Part shown: positions 35,747 to 46,726 of the stretch, piece by piece
Layout of the letters: the number at the start of each line of letters is the position of its first letter
How positions within the stretch are numbered: position 1 is the first letter of the stretch
DNA from: Alloalcanivorax marinus
Lineage (GTDB): Bacteria > Pseudomonadota > Gammaproteobacteria > Pseudomonadales > Alcanivoracaceae
Reading direction: 5' to 3'
Assembly: GCF_016906305.1 (NCBI RefSeq)
Contig: NZ_JADDOL010000002.1
Coordinates: 124,001-188,000 of the forward strand
DNA length: 64,000 nucleotides
The notes under the pieces: generated by a model
The model's database searches: none
Seen by the model: only the letters and a program-made list of their open reading frames with translations
What the model was told of the DNA's origin: nothing
Program-made: the position numbers and the translations under genes

Positions 35747-38700
35747 GGGGCGGCATTCACGGTGTCGGAGGAACCGGCGCGGCGCAGGGACCACTGCCGC
35801 AGCCGTTCCAGATACAGGTAGACCACCGGCGTGGTGTACAGCGTCAACAACTGGCTGAAGGCCAGTCCGCCGATGATGGTGATGCCCAGCGGGCGACGCA
35901 ACTCCGAGCCTTCCGCCAGCCCCAGCACCAGCGGCACGGCGCCGAGCAGGCCGGCCAGGTTGGTCATCAGGATCGGGCGCAGGCGCAGCAGCGCCGCCTG
36001 GCGGATCGCCGCCGGCGGCGCCAGCCCCTGGCGGCGCTGGGCGGCCAGGGCGAAGTCGATCATCAGAATGGCGTTCTTCATCACGATACCGATCAGCAGG
36101 AACAGACCGAGCAGCGCGATCAGGCTGAATGGCGTGCCGCTGAAGCGCAACGCCAGCAGCGCGCCGACCCCCGCCGAGGGCAGCGTGGACAGAATGGTCA
36201 GCGGATGCAGGGTGCTTTCATACAGCACGCCGAGCACCAGATAGACCGCCACCAGCACCGCCAGAATCAGCATCGGCTGGCTCAGTTCGCCGGTCAGCTT
36301 GGGCCCGCTGTCCTCCGGGGCCACGTGCACCTCGGTGGGCAGCATCACCCGGTTGAGCATGGCGTCGATGGCGGCCTGGGCCTCGGACAGCACCACCCCC
36401 GGCGCCAGCGCGTAGCCGATGCCCTGGGAGGCGAACTGGCCCTCGTGGCGGATGCGGTCCGGCGCCATGCCGTACCGCCAGGTGGCGAAGGTGGACAGCG
36501 GCACCCGCTGGCCGTCGTCGGTGAGCACCTGCAGCTGGGCCAGCACCGAGGGGTCGGCGGTGTAGCGCGGGTCCAGCTCCATCACCACCCGGTACTGGTT
36601 CAGCTCGTCGTAGAGGGTGGCCACCTGGCGCTGGGAAAACGAATTGTTGAGCACCGAGGCCACCGTTTGCATGTCCACGCCGTAGCGGCGCGCCACCTCC
36701 CGGTCGATGTCCAGGGTGATCTGCCGGGTTTCCTCGTTGCCGGCGTCGTCCACGTCGGTGAGCTCCGGCAGTTGCTGCATGGCGGTGGCCACCTTGCGGC
36801 CCCAGGTGTCCAGGGCTTCCAGGGAATCGGAACGCAGGATCAGTTCGTGCTCGCTGCGGCTGAACGGGCTGGACAGCATGATGTCCTGGTCCACCATCAG
36901 GAACAGGAAACCGCCGGGCACCGGCGGCGCCGTGGCGCGCAGCCGGTCCACCACCTGCTGCGCGGACACGCCCCGTTCCGCCCGTGGCTTGAGGCGGATG
37001 GTGAGCTGGGCGTTGGTCAGGCCCCGGTCGCCGCCGGAGGTGCCGGTGACGTCCGCCACCGCCGGATCGTCCAGGATCTGTTGCCGGAACGCCTCGATCT
37101 TGGGCTGCATCACCTGGAACGAGAAGCCGTCGTCGCCGCGCACGAAGCCGCGGATCTGCCCGGTGTCCTGCTGCGGCAAGGTGGTCTTGGGAATCGCCAC
37201 GTACAAATACAGGTTGCCGCCGATCACCGCCGCCAGCACCAGCATCGTCAGCACGCCATGGCGCAACGCCCAGTCCAGGCTGGTGGCGTAGGCGTCGCGC
37301 AGATCGTCGAACAGGGCGGCGCTGCGCCGCGCCAGCCGTCCCGGCGCCCGGCGGCTTTGATCGGTGAGCCAGCGCGCGCACAGGCTGGGCGTCAGGGTCA
37401 GCGACAGGGCCAGGGAAATCAGCATGGCCGCCGCCAGGGTCAGGGAAAATTCCCGGAACAGTTTTTCCACCACCCCGCCCATGAACAGGATGGAGACGAA
37501 CACCACCACCAGCGCCAGATTCATGGCCAGCAGCGTGAAACCCACCTCGCGGGCGCCGGTGATCGCCGCCTGCATCGGCGGCAGGCCCGCCTCGCGATGG
37601 CGCTGCACGTTCTCCAACACCACGATGGCGTCGTCCACCACCAGACCGGCGGCGACGATCAGCGCCATCAGCGACAGGTTGTTCAGGGAGAAGCCGTAGA
37701 AGTACATCACCGCGAAGGTGCCGATCAGCGACACCGGAATCGCCACCGACGGAATCAGCGCGGTGCGCACGCTGCCCAGGAACAGCCACACCACCAGCAC
37801 CACCAGCAGCACCGCGATCAGCAGGGTGGTCTGCGCCTCGCTCAACGAGGCGCGGATGCCCGGCGAGCGGTCCATCACCACGGTGAGCTGACTGTCCGCC
37901 GGCATCAGCGCGCGCAGCGCCGGCAGCTCCTGGCGAATGGCGTCGATGGTACTGACGATGTTGGCGCCGGGCTGGCGGCTGATTTCCACGATCACCGCCG
38001 GGCGCTGATTGTGGAAGCCGCTGGTGTAGCGGTTCTCCACCGAGTCGGTGACGGTGGCCACGTCGTCCAGCCGGGTGATGGCGCCGCCGTCGGCGCGCAG
38101 CACCAGGGGCCGGTACTCATCCGCCCGGTCCAGGGCCCGGCTCAGGGTCAGGTCCCAGTGGCGCTCGCCCTGCTCCACCGCGCCCAGGGGCTGCAGGGCG
38201 TTGGCGGCGCCGATGGCGTCGCTGACCTGATCCAGGGCGATGCCCCGGGACACCAGCGCGCCGGGATTGAGCTGCACCCGCACCGCCGGCAGCGAGGCGC
38301 CGTCCACCCGTACCTCGCCGACGCCGCGGATCTGCGCGATCTTCTGTGCCAGCACCGTGGAGGCGGCGTCGTAGAGTTGCGCCGGGGACAGATTCGGCGA
38401 ACTCAGCGCCAGCCCCATGATCGGCGCCTGGGACGGATTGATCTTGCGGTACTGGGGGTTGCCGGGCATGCCGGCGGGCAGCTGGCCGCGCACCGCGTTG
38501 ATGGCCGCCTGCACATCGCGGGCCGCCTCGTTCAGGTCCCGGTCCAGCTCGAAGATCAGGGCGATCTCGGTGGAGCCCTGGCCGCTGCGCGAGGAAATCG
38601 AGGTGACCCCGGAGATGCTGCCCAGGGAACGCTCCAGGGGCGTGGCCACGCTGGCGGCCATGTTCTCCGGGCTGGCGCCGGGCAGATTGGCGCTCACCGT

Positions 38701-38835
38701 GATCACCGGCAGGTCCACCTGCGGCAACGGCGCCACCGGCAGCATCCGCCAGGCCAGCAAGCCGCCCAGCACCACCGCCAGCGCGATCAGCACGCTGGCG
38801 ATGGGCCGGGCAATGAACAGCGCCGCCGGGTTCAC
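35743..38835 (-). CDS. RND efflux permease, MdtC/MuxC-like
   Basis: A 1030-aa HAE1-family proton-driven permease with twelve transmembrane helices and two large periplasmic loops. It starts [17 protein letters not shown] and has the AcrB-like GRSGxGS-type loop [16 protein letters not shown]. The TM4 region [17 protein letters not shown] carries the proton-relay aspartates. The GTG start overlaps the preceding pump stop by 4 bp (GTGA). Two different permease genes in a row show the MdtBC/MuxBC heteromeric layout. Substrates cannot be read from sequence. Confidence 0.93.
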   Translation of the reverse strand: MNPAALFIARPIASVLIALAVVLGGLLAWRMLPVAPLPQVDLPVITVSANLPGASPENMAASVATPLERSLGSISGVTSISSRSGQGSTEIALIFELDRDLNEAARDVQAAINAVRGQLPAGMPGNPQYRKINPSQAPIMGLALSSPNLSPAQLYDAASTVLAQKIAQIRGVGEVRVDGASLPAVRVQLNPGALVSRGIALDQVSDAIGAANALQPLGAVEQGERHWDLTLSRALDRADEYRPLVLRADGGAITRLDDVATVTDSVENRYTSGFHNQRPAVIVEISRQPGANIVSTIDAIRQELPALRALMPADSQLTVVMDRSPGIRASLSEAQTTLLIAVLLVVLVVWLFLGSVRTALIPSVAIPVSLIGTFAVMYFYGFSLNNLSLMALIVAAGLVVDDAIVVLENVQRHREAGLPPMQAAITGAREVGFTLLAMNLALVVVFVSILFMGGVVEKLFREFSLTLAAAMLISLALSLTLTPSLCARWLTDQSRRAPGRLARRSAALFDDLRDAYATSLDWALRHGVLTMLVLAAVIGGNLYLYVAIPKTTLPQQDTGQIRGFVRGDDGFSFQVMQPKIEAFRQQILDDPAVADVTGTSGGDRGLTNAQLTIRLKPRAERGVSAQQVVDRLRATAPPVPGGFLFLMVDQDIMLSSPFSRSEHELILRSDSLEALDTWGRKVATAMQQLPELTDVDDAGNEETRQITLDIDREVARRYGVDMQTVASVLNNSFSQRQVATLYDELNQYRVVMELDPRYTADPSVLAQLQVLTDDGQRVPLSTFATWRYGMAPDRIRHEGQFASQGIGYALAPGVVLSEAQAAIDAMLNRVMLPTEVHVAPEDSGPKLTGELSQPMLILAVLVAVYLVLGVLYESTLHPLTILSTLPSAGVGALLALRFSGTPFSLIALLGLFLLIGIVMKNAILMIDFALAAQRRQGLAPPAAIRQAALLRLRPILMTNLAGLLGAVPLVLGLAEGSELRRPLGITIIGGLAFSQLLTLYTTPVVYLYLERLRQWSLRRAGSSDTVNAAP

Positions 38836-41800
38836 CGCGCCGGCTCCGCCCGGCGCCGCGACAGCCGGTCAAAGAACAGATACACCACCGGCGTGGTGAA
38901 CAGGGTCAGCACCTGGCTCACCAGCAGGCCGCCCACCATCACCAGCCCCAGCGGCTGGCGCAGCTCGGCGCCGGAGCCGCCGGCCAGCATCAGCGGGATG
39001 GCGCCGAACAGCGCCGCCAGGGTGGTCATCAGGATCGGCCGGAAACGCAGCAGCGCGGCCCGGTGGATCGCCTCCCGGGGCGCCAGCCCTTCGTGACGCT
39101 GCGCGTCCAGGGCGAAATCCACCATCATGATGCCGTTCTTCTTGACCAGCCCGATCAGCAGCACCACCCCGACCACCGCGATCAGGTCCAGGGGCCGGCC
39201 GGTAAGCAGCAGCGCCAGCAGCGCGCCCACCGCCGCCGACGGCAGCGTGGACAGGATGGTGATGGGATGAATAAAGCTCTCATAAAGCACCCCCAGCACG
39301 ATGTACATCACCACCACCGCCGCCAGGATCAGCCACAGGGTATTGGCCAGGGAGGCGCGGAACGCCTCGGCGGCGCCCTGGAAGCGGCTGTCCACCTGGG
39401 CGGGCAGCCCGATGTCGCGCTGCACCTCCTGAATCGCGTCCACCGCCTCGCCCAGGGACGCGCCGGGCGCCAGATTGAACGACAGGGTGGCGGACGGAAA
39501 CTGACCCTGGTGGTTGATCTGCAGGGCGCCGTGGCGCTGGGTGACCCGCGCCAGGGTGGCCAGCGGCACCGGCTCGCCGTCGGCGTTGCTCACATAGGTG
39601 CGCTCCAGCGCCGGCAGCCCTTGGGCGAAACGGGGATCCGCTTCCAGGATCACCCGGTACTGGTTGGACTGGGTGAACAGGGTCGCCACCTGACGCTGGC
39701 CGTAGGCGTTCTGCAGGGCGTCGGCGATGTCCGCCACGCGGATGCCGAGCCGGGCGGCCCGGTCCCGGTCGATGTCGATGTAGGCCTGGGCGGCGCGCTG
39801 CTGCAGATCGCTGGCCACGTCGCGCAGTTCCGGTCGTTCGGCCAGCGCCGCCACCAGCAGCGGCACCCATTCCTCCAGCAGGTCGCTGTCCGGCGTGGTC
39901 ACGGAAAACTGATACTGGGTGCGGCTGACCCGGTCCTCGATGCTGAGCTCCTGGACCGGCTGGAACCAGGCGCGGATGCCCTCCACCCCGGCGGCCCGTT
40001 CGGCCAGACGCGCCATCACCGTTTGCACCGATTCGTCCCGGTCGCCGTGGGCGGGCAGATTGATCAGCATGCGGCCGCTGTTGAGCGCCGTGTTGGTGCC
40101 GTCCACGCCGATAAAGGACGACAGGCTGGCCACGCCCGGGTCCGCCAGCAGCGCCGAGGCCAGCCGCTGCTGGCGCTCGCCCATGGCCTGGAACGACACG
40201 CTTTGCGGCGCCTCGGTGATCACCTGGATCACGCCACTGTCCTGCACCGGGAAGAAATCCTTCTTCACCGCCAGGTACAGCAAGCCGGTGAGCGCGATGG
40301 TCGCCAGCATCACCATCAGGGCGGCGGTCTGCCGCGCCAGCACCCAGGTCAGCGCCCGGTCGTAGCGGTCCAGCACCCGGTTCATCAGCGACGGCGCGTC
40401 CGGGTCGTGCCCCGGCGGCCGGCGCAGCATGCGCGCGCTCATCATCGGCGTCAGCGTCAGCGAGATCAGCAGCGACAGGCCGATGGCCACCGCCAGGGTC
40501 ACCGCGAATTCATGGAACAGGCGCCCCACCACGTCGCCCATGAACAGCAGCGGAATCAGCACCGCGATCAGTGACAGGGTCAGCGACACCAGCGTGAAGC
40601 CGATTTCCGAGGCGCCGCGCAGGGCCGCCTCCAACGGCGACGCGCCACGCTCCCGGTGGCGGGCGATGTTCTCCAGCATGACGATGGCGTCGTCGATCAC
40701 GAAGCCGGTGGCGATGGTCAGCGCCATCAACGTCAGGTTGTTGATCGAGTAACCGGCCAGGTACATGAACACGAAGGTGCCCACCAGCGACAGCGGCACC
40801 GCCACGCTGGGAATGATGGTGGCCGGCACGCTGCGCAGAAACGCGAAGGTGACCAGCACCACCAGGCCGATGGCGAACAGCAGCTCGGTCTGGGTGGCGC
40901 GCACCGAGGCGCGAATGCTTTCGGTGCGGTCGGTGAGCACCGCCACGTCCACCGCCGCCGGCAAGGTGGCGGTAAGCTGCGGCAGCAAGTCCCGCACGCT
41001 GTCCGCCACCTCGATCACATTGGCGCCGGGCTGGCGCTGGATGTTCACCAGCACCGCCGGTTGCGCGCCGGCCCAGGCGGCCAGAAAGCGATTCTCGGCG
41101 CCGTCCACGATGGTCGCCACGTCACCGAGACGCAGCGGCACGCCGTCCCGCCAGGCGACGATCAGATCGCGGTATTCCGCCACCGAGCGGATCTGGTCGT
41201 TGGCTTCCAGCATGGTGCTGCGGAACGGTCCGTCGAAGCTGCCCTTGGGCTGGTTCACGTTGGTGGCGGCGATGGCGGCGCGCACCTCCTCCAGGCTGAC
41301 GCCGTAGGCCGCCAGCGCCATGGGGTTGGTCTGCACCCGCAGGGCCGGCCGCTGGCCGCCGGCCAGACTCACCAGGCCGACCCCGGACAGCTGTGCCAGC
41401 TTCTGGGCGATGCGCGTGTCCACCAGGTCATGGACCTCGGGCAACGGCAGGGTGGCGGAGCTGATCGCCAGGGTCAGAATGGGCGCGTCCGCCGGGTTCA
41501 CCTTGCGATAGATGGGTGGCGTGGGCAGGTCCGTGGGCAGCAGGTTGCTGGCGGTGTTCATGGCCGCCTGCACCTCCTGCTCGGCCACCCCCAGGTCCAT
41601 GGCCAGATCGAACTGCAGCGTGATCACCGAGGCGCCGGCGGCGCTGGTGGAGGACATCTGTTTGAGGCCGGGGATGCGCCCGAGCTGGCGCTCCAGGGGC
41701 GCGGTGATGGTGCGCGCGGTGACCTCCGGCCCGGCGCCGGGCTGGAAGGTAAAGACCTGGATCACCGGGTAGTCCACCTGCGGCAGCGCCGCCACCGGCA

Positions 41801-41894
41801 GCAGCCGCCAGGCCAGCAGGCCGGCCATCAGCAAGGCCGCCATCAGCAGCGAGGTGGCCACCGGACGCAGGATGAACGGGCGCGACAGACTCAT
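38832..41894 (-). CDS. RND efflux permease, MdtB/MuxB-like
   Basis: A 1020-aa HAE1-family permease. The start is set at 41894 ([23 protein letters not shown]), the conserved MdtB-type N-terminus; an upstream ATG adds six extra residues. The relay aspartates are in [15 protein letters not shown]. It pairs with the following permease, as MdtB with MdtC, in a heterotrimer. It lies 58 bp after the adaptor gene. Confidence 0.93.
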   Translation of the reverse strand: MSLSRPFILRPVATSLLMAALLMAGLLAWRLLPVAALPQVDYPVIQVFTFQPGAGPEVTARTITAPLERQLGRIPGLKQMSSTSAAGASVITLQFDLAMDLGVAEQEVQAAMNTASNLLPTDLPTPPIYRKVNPADAPILTLAISSATLPLPEVHDLVDTRIAQKLAQLSGVGLVSLAGGQRPALRVQTNPMALAAYGVSLEEVRAAIAATNVNQPKGSFDGPFRSTMLEANDQIRSVAEYRDLIVAWRDGVPLRLGDVATIVDGAENRFLAAWAGAQPAVLVNIQRQPGANVIEVADSVRDLLPQLTATLPAAVDVAVLTDRTESIRASVRATQTELLFAIGLVVLVTFAFLRSVPATIIPSVAVPLSLVGTFVFMYLAGYSINNLTLMALTIATGFVIDDAIVMLENIARHRERGASPLEAALRGASEIGFTLVSLTLSLIAVLIPLLFMGDVVGRLFHEFAVTLAVAIGLSLLISLTLTPMMSARMLRRPPGHDPDAPSLMNRVLDRYDRALTWVLARQTAALMVMLATIALTGLLYLAVKKDFFPVQDSGVIQVITEAPQSVSFQAMGERQQRLASALLADPGVASLSSFIGVDGTNTALNSGRMLINLPAHGDRDESVQTVMARLAERAAGVEGIRAWFQPVQELSIEDRVSRTQYQFSVTTPDSDLLEEWVPLLVAALAERPELRDVASDLQQRAAQAYIDIDRDRAARLGIRVADIADALQNAYGQRQVATLFTQSNQYRVILEADPRFAQGLPALERTYVSNADGEPVPLATLARVTQRHGALQINHQGQFPSATLSFNLAPGASLGEAVDAIQEVQRDIGLPAQVDSRFQGAAEAFRASLANTLWLILAAVVVMYIVLGVLYESFIHPITILSTLPSAAVGALLALLLTGRPLDLIAVVGVVLLIGLVKKNGIMMVDFALDAQRHEGLAPREAIHRAALLRFRPILMTTLAALFGAIPLMLAGGSGAELRQPLGLVMVGGLLVSQVLTLFTTPVVYLFFDRLSRRRAEPAR

Positions 41895-41952
41895 GGGCGC
41901 GTCTCCGCCCACCGCGCGCCGCGCCGCCGCCGGTTCTCCGGGCGCCGTGCGC

Positions 41953-43125
41953 TCACGGTTGCGCGTCCGCTTCCGTCACCACCTCACGGCCTTCGCGCAG
42001 CCGGTCCAGCCCTTCCAGCACCACCTGTTCGCCGCCCTCGAGCCCGGACTCCACCGCCACCCGCTCGCCCTCCGTGGGCCCCAGGGTCAGGGTGCGCAGG
42101 GTCGCCTTGCCGTCCTCCACCAGATACACGTAGGTGCCCTGGGAGCCGTACTGCACCGCGTCGGTGGGAATCACCACCGCCTCGTCCAGGGCGCGCAGTT
42201 TCAGGCGCACATTGACGAACTGGTTGGGGAACAGCACGCCGTCGGCGTTCTCGAAACGGGCCTTGAGGCGCAGGGTGCCGGTGGCGGTGTCGATGCGGTT
42301 GTCCACGGTGGTCAGTTCGCCGGTGGCCAGCACCCGGCTTTCGTCCCGGTCCAGCGCTTCCACGGTGAGCGGGCGGTCGTCGCCCCGGGCCTCCAGCAGT
42401 TCCTGCAGGCGGGTTTCCGGAATGGTGAATTCCACCGCGATGGGCGCCATCTGGGTGATCGTGACCAGGCCCTCGGTGTCGGCGCTGCTCACCAGGTTGC
42501 CGGGGTCCACCGCGCGCAGCCCCAGGCGTCCGGAAATCGGCGCCTCGATGCGCGTCCAGGACAGCTGCAGCTCCGCGTCGGCCACCGCCGCCCGGTCGGT
42601 GGCCACGGTGCCTTCCAATTGCTCCACCAGGGCCTTCTGCTGGTTGAGCTGCTGGCCGGCGATGGAATCCTGGCGGTCCAGCAATTGGTACAGCTCCAGG
42701 TCTTCCCGGGCGCCCTTCAGTTCCGCCAGGTCCCGCTGGTACTGGCCGCGGGCCTGGTCCAGCGCCACCTGATAGGGGCGCGGGTCGATGCGCGCCAGCA
42801 GGTCGCCTTTCTCCACCCGGGCCCCTTCCTCGAAGTCCGCCTCCAGCAGCAGGCCGTCCACCCGACTGCGCACCACCGCCGTATTCAGCGAGGTCACCGT
42901 GCCGATGGCGAGCACCTCCACGGTGAGCCGGCCGGTTTCGGCGCGCACCGTGCTGACCGCCACCGGACCGTCCCAGGCGGCACCCCGATGGCCGCCCGGC
43001 ACGCCACTGCCGGGAGAGCGGCCCAACAGCCACCACAGGCCGAGCACCACCAGCAGAAAAACGAGCGCGAGCACCCAGCGACGCCGGGGGACGCCCGGCC
43101 GGGAAGGACGAGAGGATTCAGACAT
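41953..43125 (-). CDS. RND efflux periplasmic adaptor, MdtA/MuxA-like
   Basis: Membrane-fusion protein of the pump, 390 aa. One N-terminal hydrophobic anchor (about residues 14-32) is followed by a beta-barrel and lipoyl halves split by a coiled-coil hairpin. [44 protein letters not shown] and [24 protein letters not shown]-type motifs are the adaptor signatures. The start at 43125 (MSESSRPS) removes a non-conserved upstream extension. First gene of the efflux operon. Confidence 0.93.
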   Translation of the reverse strand: MSESSRPSRPGVPRRRWVLALVFLLVVLGLWWLLGRSPGSGVPGGHRGAAWDGPVAVSTVRAETGRLTVEVLAIGTVTSLNTAVVRSRVDGLLLEADFEEGARVEKGDLLARIDPRPYQVALDQARGQYQRDLAELKGAREDLELYQLLDRQDSIAGQQLNQQKALVEQLEGTVATDRAAVADAELQLSWTRIEAPISGRLGLRAVDPGNLVSSADTEGLVTITQMAPIAVEFTIPETRLQELLEARGDDRPLTVEALDRDESRVLATGELTTVDNRIDTATGTLRLKARFENADGVLFPNQFVNVRLKLRALDEAVVIPTDAVQYGSQGTYVYLVEDGKATLRTLTLGPTEGERVAVESGLEGGEQVVLEGLDRLREGREVVTEADAQP

Positions 43126-43214
43126 GAAATCGGACCAGCTCGGGAGCGGTCGGCCCAGCGGCCGGCCCACCCTTCAACGTTTTAGCGACGCACGGACCCC
43201 GGCGCCCCCGCAAA

Positions 43215-43259
43215 AATGATAATGAGTTGCATTTTAGGAACGCCCGCCGCCCACGGCAA
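43215..43259 (-). promoter_or_regulatory. Predicted efflux-operon promoter overlapped by a Fur-box-like site
   Basis: On the minus strand -35 TTGCCG (43259-43254) and -10 TAAAAT (43236-43231) are 17 bp apart. AATGCAACTCATTATCATT (43233-43215) overlaps the -10 and start region and resembles the 19-bp Fur box (13 of 19 positions against the palindromic consensus). It lies about 90 bp before the adaptor gene start. Confidence 0.5.
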
Positions 43260-43315
43260 CCGCGTCCTGACAACCTGTACAATCACCTTATACGATCACG
43301 AAAACGCCGTCCGGT

Positions 43316-44542
43316 TCAGCGCTCCGCCGAAGCGGTGGCGCCATCGGCCTGGATCGGCGGCCCCTCGGCCACGCGGACGCCCGCCACCGCCTGGGTCACG
43401 GTGACCCCCATCAGCAGCCACATGGGCAGCAGCCAGTCGCCGGACAGGTCATAGAGCGCGCCCAGGGTCACCGGGCCGGTGGCCGCCAGCAGATAGCCCA
43501 GCGACTGGCACATGCCGGACAGCCCGGCGGAGACCCGGGCGTCGGCGCCGCGCACGCCCATCAGGGTCAGGCCCAGGGCGATCATGCAGCCCTGCCCGAA
43601 GCCCAGCAGCACCACCCACAGCACCGGCGCGGTGAGCGGCGCCGCCAGCAGCCCCACCATGCCGATCAGCGGTGGCAGCTGCAGCAGCCCCACCGCCAGC
43701 CGGCGGCGCCGGCGCAGCAGCGCGAACAGCAGCGGCGCCAGAAAGTTGGCCGGCATGCCGGTGATGGTGAACAGGGTCAGCAGGCGGCCGGCTTCGGCTT
43801 CGCTGACGCCGGTGTCCACATAGAATTTGGCCAGCCAGGCGGTGAGCGTATAGAACAGCAGGCTCTGGGAGCCGAAGAACAGGCTCAAAATCCAGGCGTC
43901 CCGCTGCCGCCACAGAGAGGGACGGGGCAGCGCCACGGTGGCCCGTGACGGTTTGAAACGCAGCATCGGCAACCAGGCCAGGGCGCCGACCAGGGCCACC
44001 ACGCCGCTGGCCGCCAGGGGCCAGCGCCAGTCGCCCTGGAACAGGTCGCGCACCGGCACCGCCAGCGCCGCCGCCGCGGAGGCGCCGCAGGACATGGTCA
44101 CCGAATAGAGCGCGGTAACCGCCGCCACCCGATGGGGGAAACGCTGCCGCACCAGCCCCGGGGTGAGCACGTTCATCACCGCGATGGCGGCGCCCATCAC
44201 CAGGGTGCCCGCCACCATCAGCCAGTAGAAACCGAAGGCCCGGGCGATCAGACCCGCCAGCAGCAGCCACAACACCATCAGCAGCGCCCGCTCCAGACCC
44301 AGCCGGTCGCCCAGGCGCGGCGCGAACAGCGACAGCACCGCGAAGCACAGCAGCGGCAGGGTGGTCAGCAGCCCGAGGGCGGCGGCGTCCAGGTTCAGAT
44401 CCTGGCCGATGCCATCGGCCAGCGGCCCCAGCACCACGATGCCGGTGCGCATATTGGCCGCCAGCAGCATCAGGGCGGCGAGAAAACCCAGCAAGGGCCC
44501 GCTGCGGCGCAGGGCGCCGGGGGCCCGGGAGGAAGGCGACAT
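43316..44542 (-). CDS. MFS transporter, CynX/NimT-like
   Basis: A 408-aa major facilitator with about twelve transmembrane helices. The N-terminal AANMRTGIVVLGPL and FAPRLGDRLGLERALL follow the CynX/NimT (cyanate / nitroimidazole) subgroup. It is transcribed toward the efflux operon but separated by 190 bp holding that operon's promoter. Substrate is unknown. The upstream gap 44543-44721 shows no gene. Confidence 0.82.
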   Translation of the reverse strand: MSPSSRAPGALRRSGPLLGFLAALMLLAANMRTGIVVLGPLADGIGQDLNLDAAALGLLTTLPLLCFAVLSLFAPRLGDRLGLERALLMVLWLLLAGLIARAFGFYWLMVAGTLVMGAAIAVMNVLTPGLVRQRFPHRVAAVTALYSVTMSCGASAAAALAVPVRDLFQGDWRWPLAASGVVALVGALAWLPMLRFKPSRATVALPRPSLWRQRDAWILSLFFGSQSLLFYTLTAWLAKFYVDTGVSEAEAGRLLTLFTITGMPANFLAPLLFALLRRRRRLAVGLLQLPPLIGMVGLLAAPLTAPVLWVVLLGFGQGCMIALGLTLMGVRGADARVSAGLSGMCQSLGYLLAATGPVTLGALYDLSGDWLLPMWLLMGVTVTQAVAGVRVAEGPPIQADGATASAER

Positions 44543-44721
44543 GCAAGGCCTCGAACGGGATGTAGTAAATACTTAAAAGTGCGAGGCGCAAGGATAACGC
44601 AAAACGGTTGACGCTTGCCTCCCGATTGCGGTTTTTCTGGCGATCCGTCCCGTTCAGCGGCTGCGCGCGGTACTGGATATTGGTGTGCGGGTAGGGGGCG
44701 GCGCCGCGCCGGGCGACCGGA

Positions 44722-46215
44722 TCAGGGCCGGCGCCACCAGTCCAGGAACGCCTTGCCCAGGTACACGTCGGGCCGGGACCGTTGATCCTCTTCGATGCCC
44801 TGCTCGGCCTCCAGGGCGGCCACCTGGTCGCTGGCCGCCTGAAACAGGGCCTCCGGGTCGTCCGGCCCGCGCTGCTCCAGGGCCTCGCCGTAGAGCGCCT
44901 CACTGAACCAGGTGCGGTCGGAGTGGTCGCCACAACCGAACGAGGTGCGGTCCGCCGCCGCCGCGGTGAAGATCAACCGGCGCCGGTCCGCCAACGGCTC
45001 GATCCACTGGCCGGAATAGCAAGCCGACACCACCAGCCACAGCCAGCGCGGCCGCAGGTCGTCCAGCCATTGCGCCAGGTCCGCCGGGCCGATGTCGTTG
45101 AGACGCAGCCCGGGCTGGTTCAGCACCAGGGCGCCGTCCCGGCCACCGTGGCTGACCAGATGCACGAACACCAGATCCTCGTCCGGGTCGGCGATGGCGT
45201 CCAGGGCGGCCAGCGCCTCCCGCAGGCTGGTGCGGGTGGCGAGCGGGAAGCCGCCATGATCACCGTTGGCCAGGGTCAGCACATGGCCCTGGGGCTGCCA
45301 GCGCGCGCCCAGCCGTTCGGCCACCCACTCCACTTCTTTCTGAAAAACGGTCTGGCGGCCGTCACCGCCCACCAGCAGCACATAGATATCGCGCTGCCCC
45401 GGCTTTTGCGGCACCAGCGCGGTGAGCGCCCGCTGCAGACGCCGTTCCTCGGAGTACAGACGCTGCTCCACACGCTCGGCGCGCTGCCGGCGACGTTGCT
45501 GGTCGCCATCCGGCGCGGTAAAGAAGTCGCCGTTGACGAAGAACCCCTGCCGGCTGTTCTCCTCGCCGTCGTCGTTCACCGTGATCAGGCGCCCGGGCCC
45601 GTCGAGGGTGCCGTGGCGGAAGGGGCCGCGCCGCCGTTCGCCGTCGGCCAGGAACAGTTCGCCGTCGCCGTGAAACAGTCCGTCCTGGAATTCACCCTGG
45701 TACACCCGCTGATCGTTCAGGCGGTATTCCCCCTGAACGATCTCCCCGTCGGCGAAGGTGCCGCGGTAGACGCCGCCGTCCGGCGCGGTCCAGGTGCCCT
45801 CGCCTTGCGGCTGCCAGTCACGCAGTTCGCCTTCATAGACGCCGCTTTCCGCATAGGTCACCCGGGCGCGCACCGGCTGCCCGCCGGCGAAGGTGCCTTC
45901 ATAGACGGTGTCCTGGCATTGATAGCGGCCTTCGCCCTCGGGCTGGCCGTTGACGAAGGCGCCTTCGTACACACAGCCGTCCGCGTCCTGGCGGCGCCCC
46001 TGCCCCTGCATCACCCCGCCCACGAAGCCGCCCTCGTAACGGCGTCCGTCGGGCCAGGTGAGCGTGCCCTGGCCGTGGAAAAGGTCGTCGCGGAGTTCCC
46101 CCTGGTAGACGGCGCCATCGGGCAGGCGGTAGTCGCCGGGCAGCTGCTCGGGCCCGCAGGCGGCCAGCAGCGCCACGCCGATACCCAACATGGCGACAAT
46201 AAAACGGCGGTTCAT
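44722..46215 (-). CDS. MORN-repeat lipoprotein with C13 (caspase-like) peptidase domain
   Basis: A 497-aa lipoprotein. The lipobox LLAAC puts the lipidated Cys at about residue 20. About seven MORN repeats (residues 37-190; YxGELRDDLFHGQGTLTWPDG pattern) are followed by a short charged helical segment (about 235-265). A C13/legumain-like domain follows (about 270-430), with catalytic His356 in LVSHGGRDG and Cys399 in VVSACYSG. Both catalytic residues are intact, so an active cysteine protease at the envelope is likely. It lies 31 bp after the cyclic-nucleotide-binding gene on the same strand. Substrate unknown. Confidence 0.82.
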   Translation of the reverse strand: MNRRFIVAMLGIGVALLAACGPEQLPGDYRLPDGAVYQGELRDDLFHGQGTLTWPDGRRYEGGFVGGVMQGQGRRQDADGCVYEGAFVNGQPEGEGRYQCQDTVYEGTFAGGQPVRARVTYAESGVYEGELRDWQPQGEGTWTAPDGGVYRGTFADGEIVQGEYRLNDQRVYQGEFQDGLFHGDGELFLADGERRRGPFRHGTLDGPGRLITVNDDGEENSRQGFFVNGDFFTAPDGDQQRRRQRAERVEQRLYSEERRLQRALTALVPQKPGQRDIYVLLVGGDGRQTVFQKEVEWVAERLGARWQPQGHVLTLANGDHGGFPLATRTSLREALAALDAIADPDEDLVFVHLVSHGGRDGALVLNQPGLRLNDIGPADLAQWLDDLRPRWLWLVVSACYSGQWIEPLADRRRLIFTAAAADRTSFGCGDHSDRTWFSEALYGEALEQRGPDDPEALFQAASDQVAALEAEQGIEEDQRSRPDVYLGKAFLDWWRRP

Positions 46216-46246
46216 GGTGCCCCCTGTTTATTCTCGTTCGGGTCGG

Positions 46247-46726
46247 TCAGCCCAGCGGCAACAGAACGCTGGCCAGTCGCGCGGAGGTCTGACGCAGGTT
46301 TTCGCACAGCAGGCGCGCGATGTTTTCCATCATCAGCGCGGCGGCGTGGGGTTGCCGCCGGCGCAGTTGTTCAAAGCCCTTGCGGGTGAGCACCACCAGG
46401 GTGGCGTCCTCGGCGGCACGCACCGTGGCCGAGCGGGGCTGGTGGTCGACCAGCGCCATTTCGCCCAGGGAATCGCCGGGGGACAGATGGGCGATCACCG
46501 CCGCGGTGTCCGGGTCGGCGCCACCGGCGCCCTGGGCTTTCAGAATATCCAGACGCCCGCGCACCACGAAACACATGAAGTCGCTGCGGTCCCCTTCCCG
46601 GCACACGGTGTCGCCGGCGGCCACCCGATTAACGAACACCAGTTTCTCGGCGGCGGCCAGTTGCTCGGCGTCGAGCCCCTGGAACAGACGCATGCGCGCC
46701 AGCACCTCGACCACCGATACGCTCAT
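46247..46726 (-). CDS. Stand-alone cyclic-nucleotide-binding domain protein
   Basis: A 159-aa protein that is almost only a cNMP-binding domain. FVVRGRLDILKA leads to the phosphate-binding cassette GEMALVDHQPRSATVRA, with the Arg and Ala/Thr typical of the fold. There is no DNA-binding helix-turn-helix, so it is not a CRP-type regulator. The ATG shares one base with the tldD stop (TGATG), and the MORN-C13 gene follows. It may sense a nucleotide and act through protein contacts. Confidence 0.82.
   Translation of the reverse strand: MSVSVVEVLARMRLFQGLDAEQLAAAEKLVFVNRVAAGDTVCREGDRSDFMCFVVRGRLDILKAQGAGGADPDTAAVIAHLSPGDSLGEMALVDHQPRSATVRAAEDATLVVLTRKGFEQLRRRQPHAAALMMENIARLLCENLRQTSARLASVLLPLG

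Noticed and set aside
36205-39096. 963-codon plus-strand frame opposite the MdtC-like pump
   Set aside because: His/Gln/Gly-rich antisense shadow of a well-identified RND gene.
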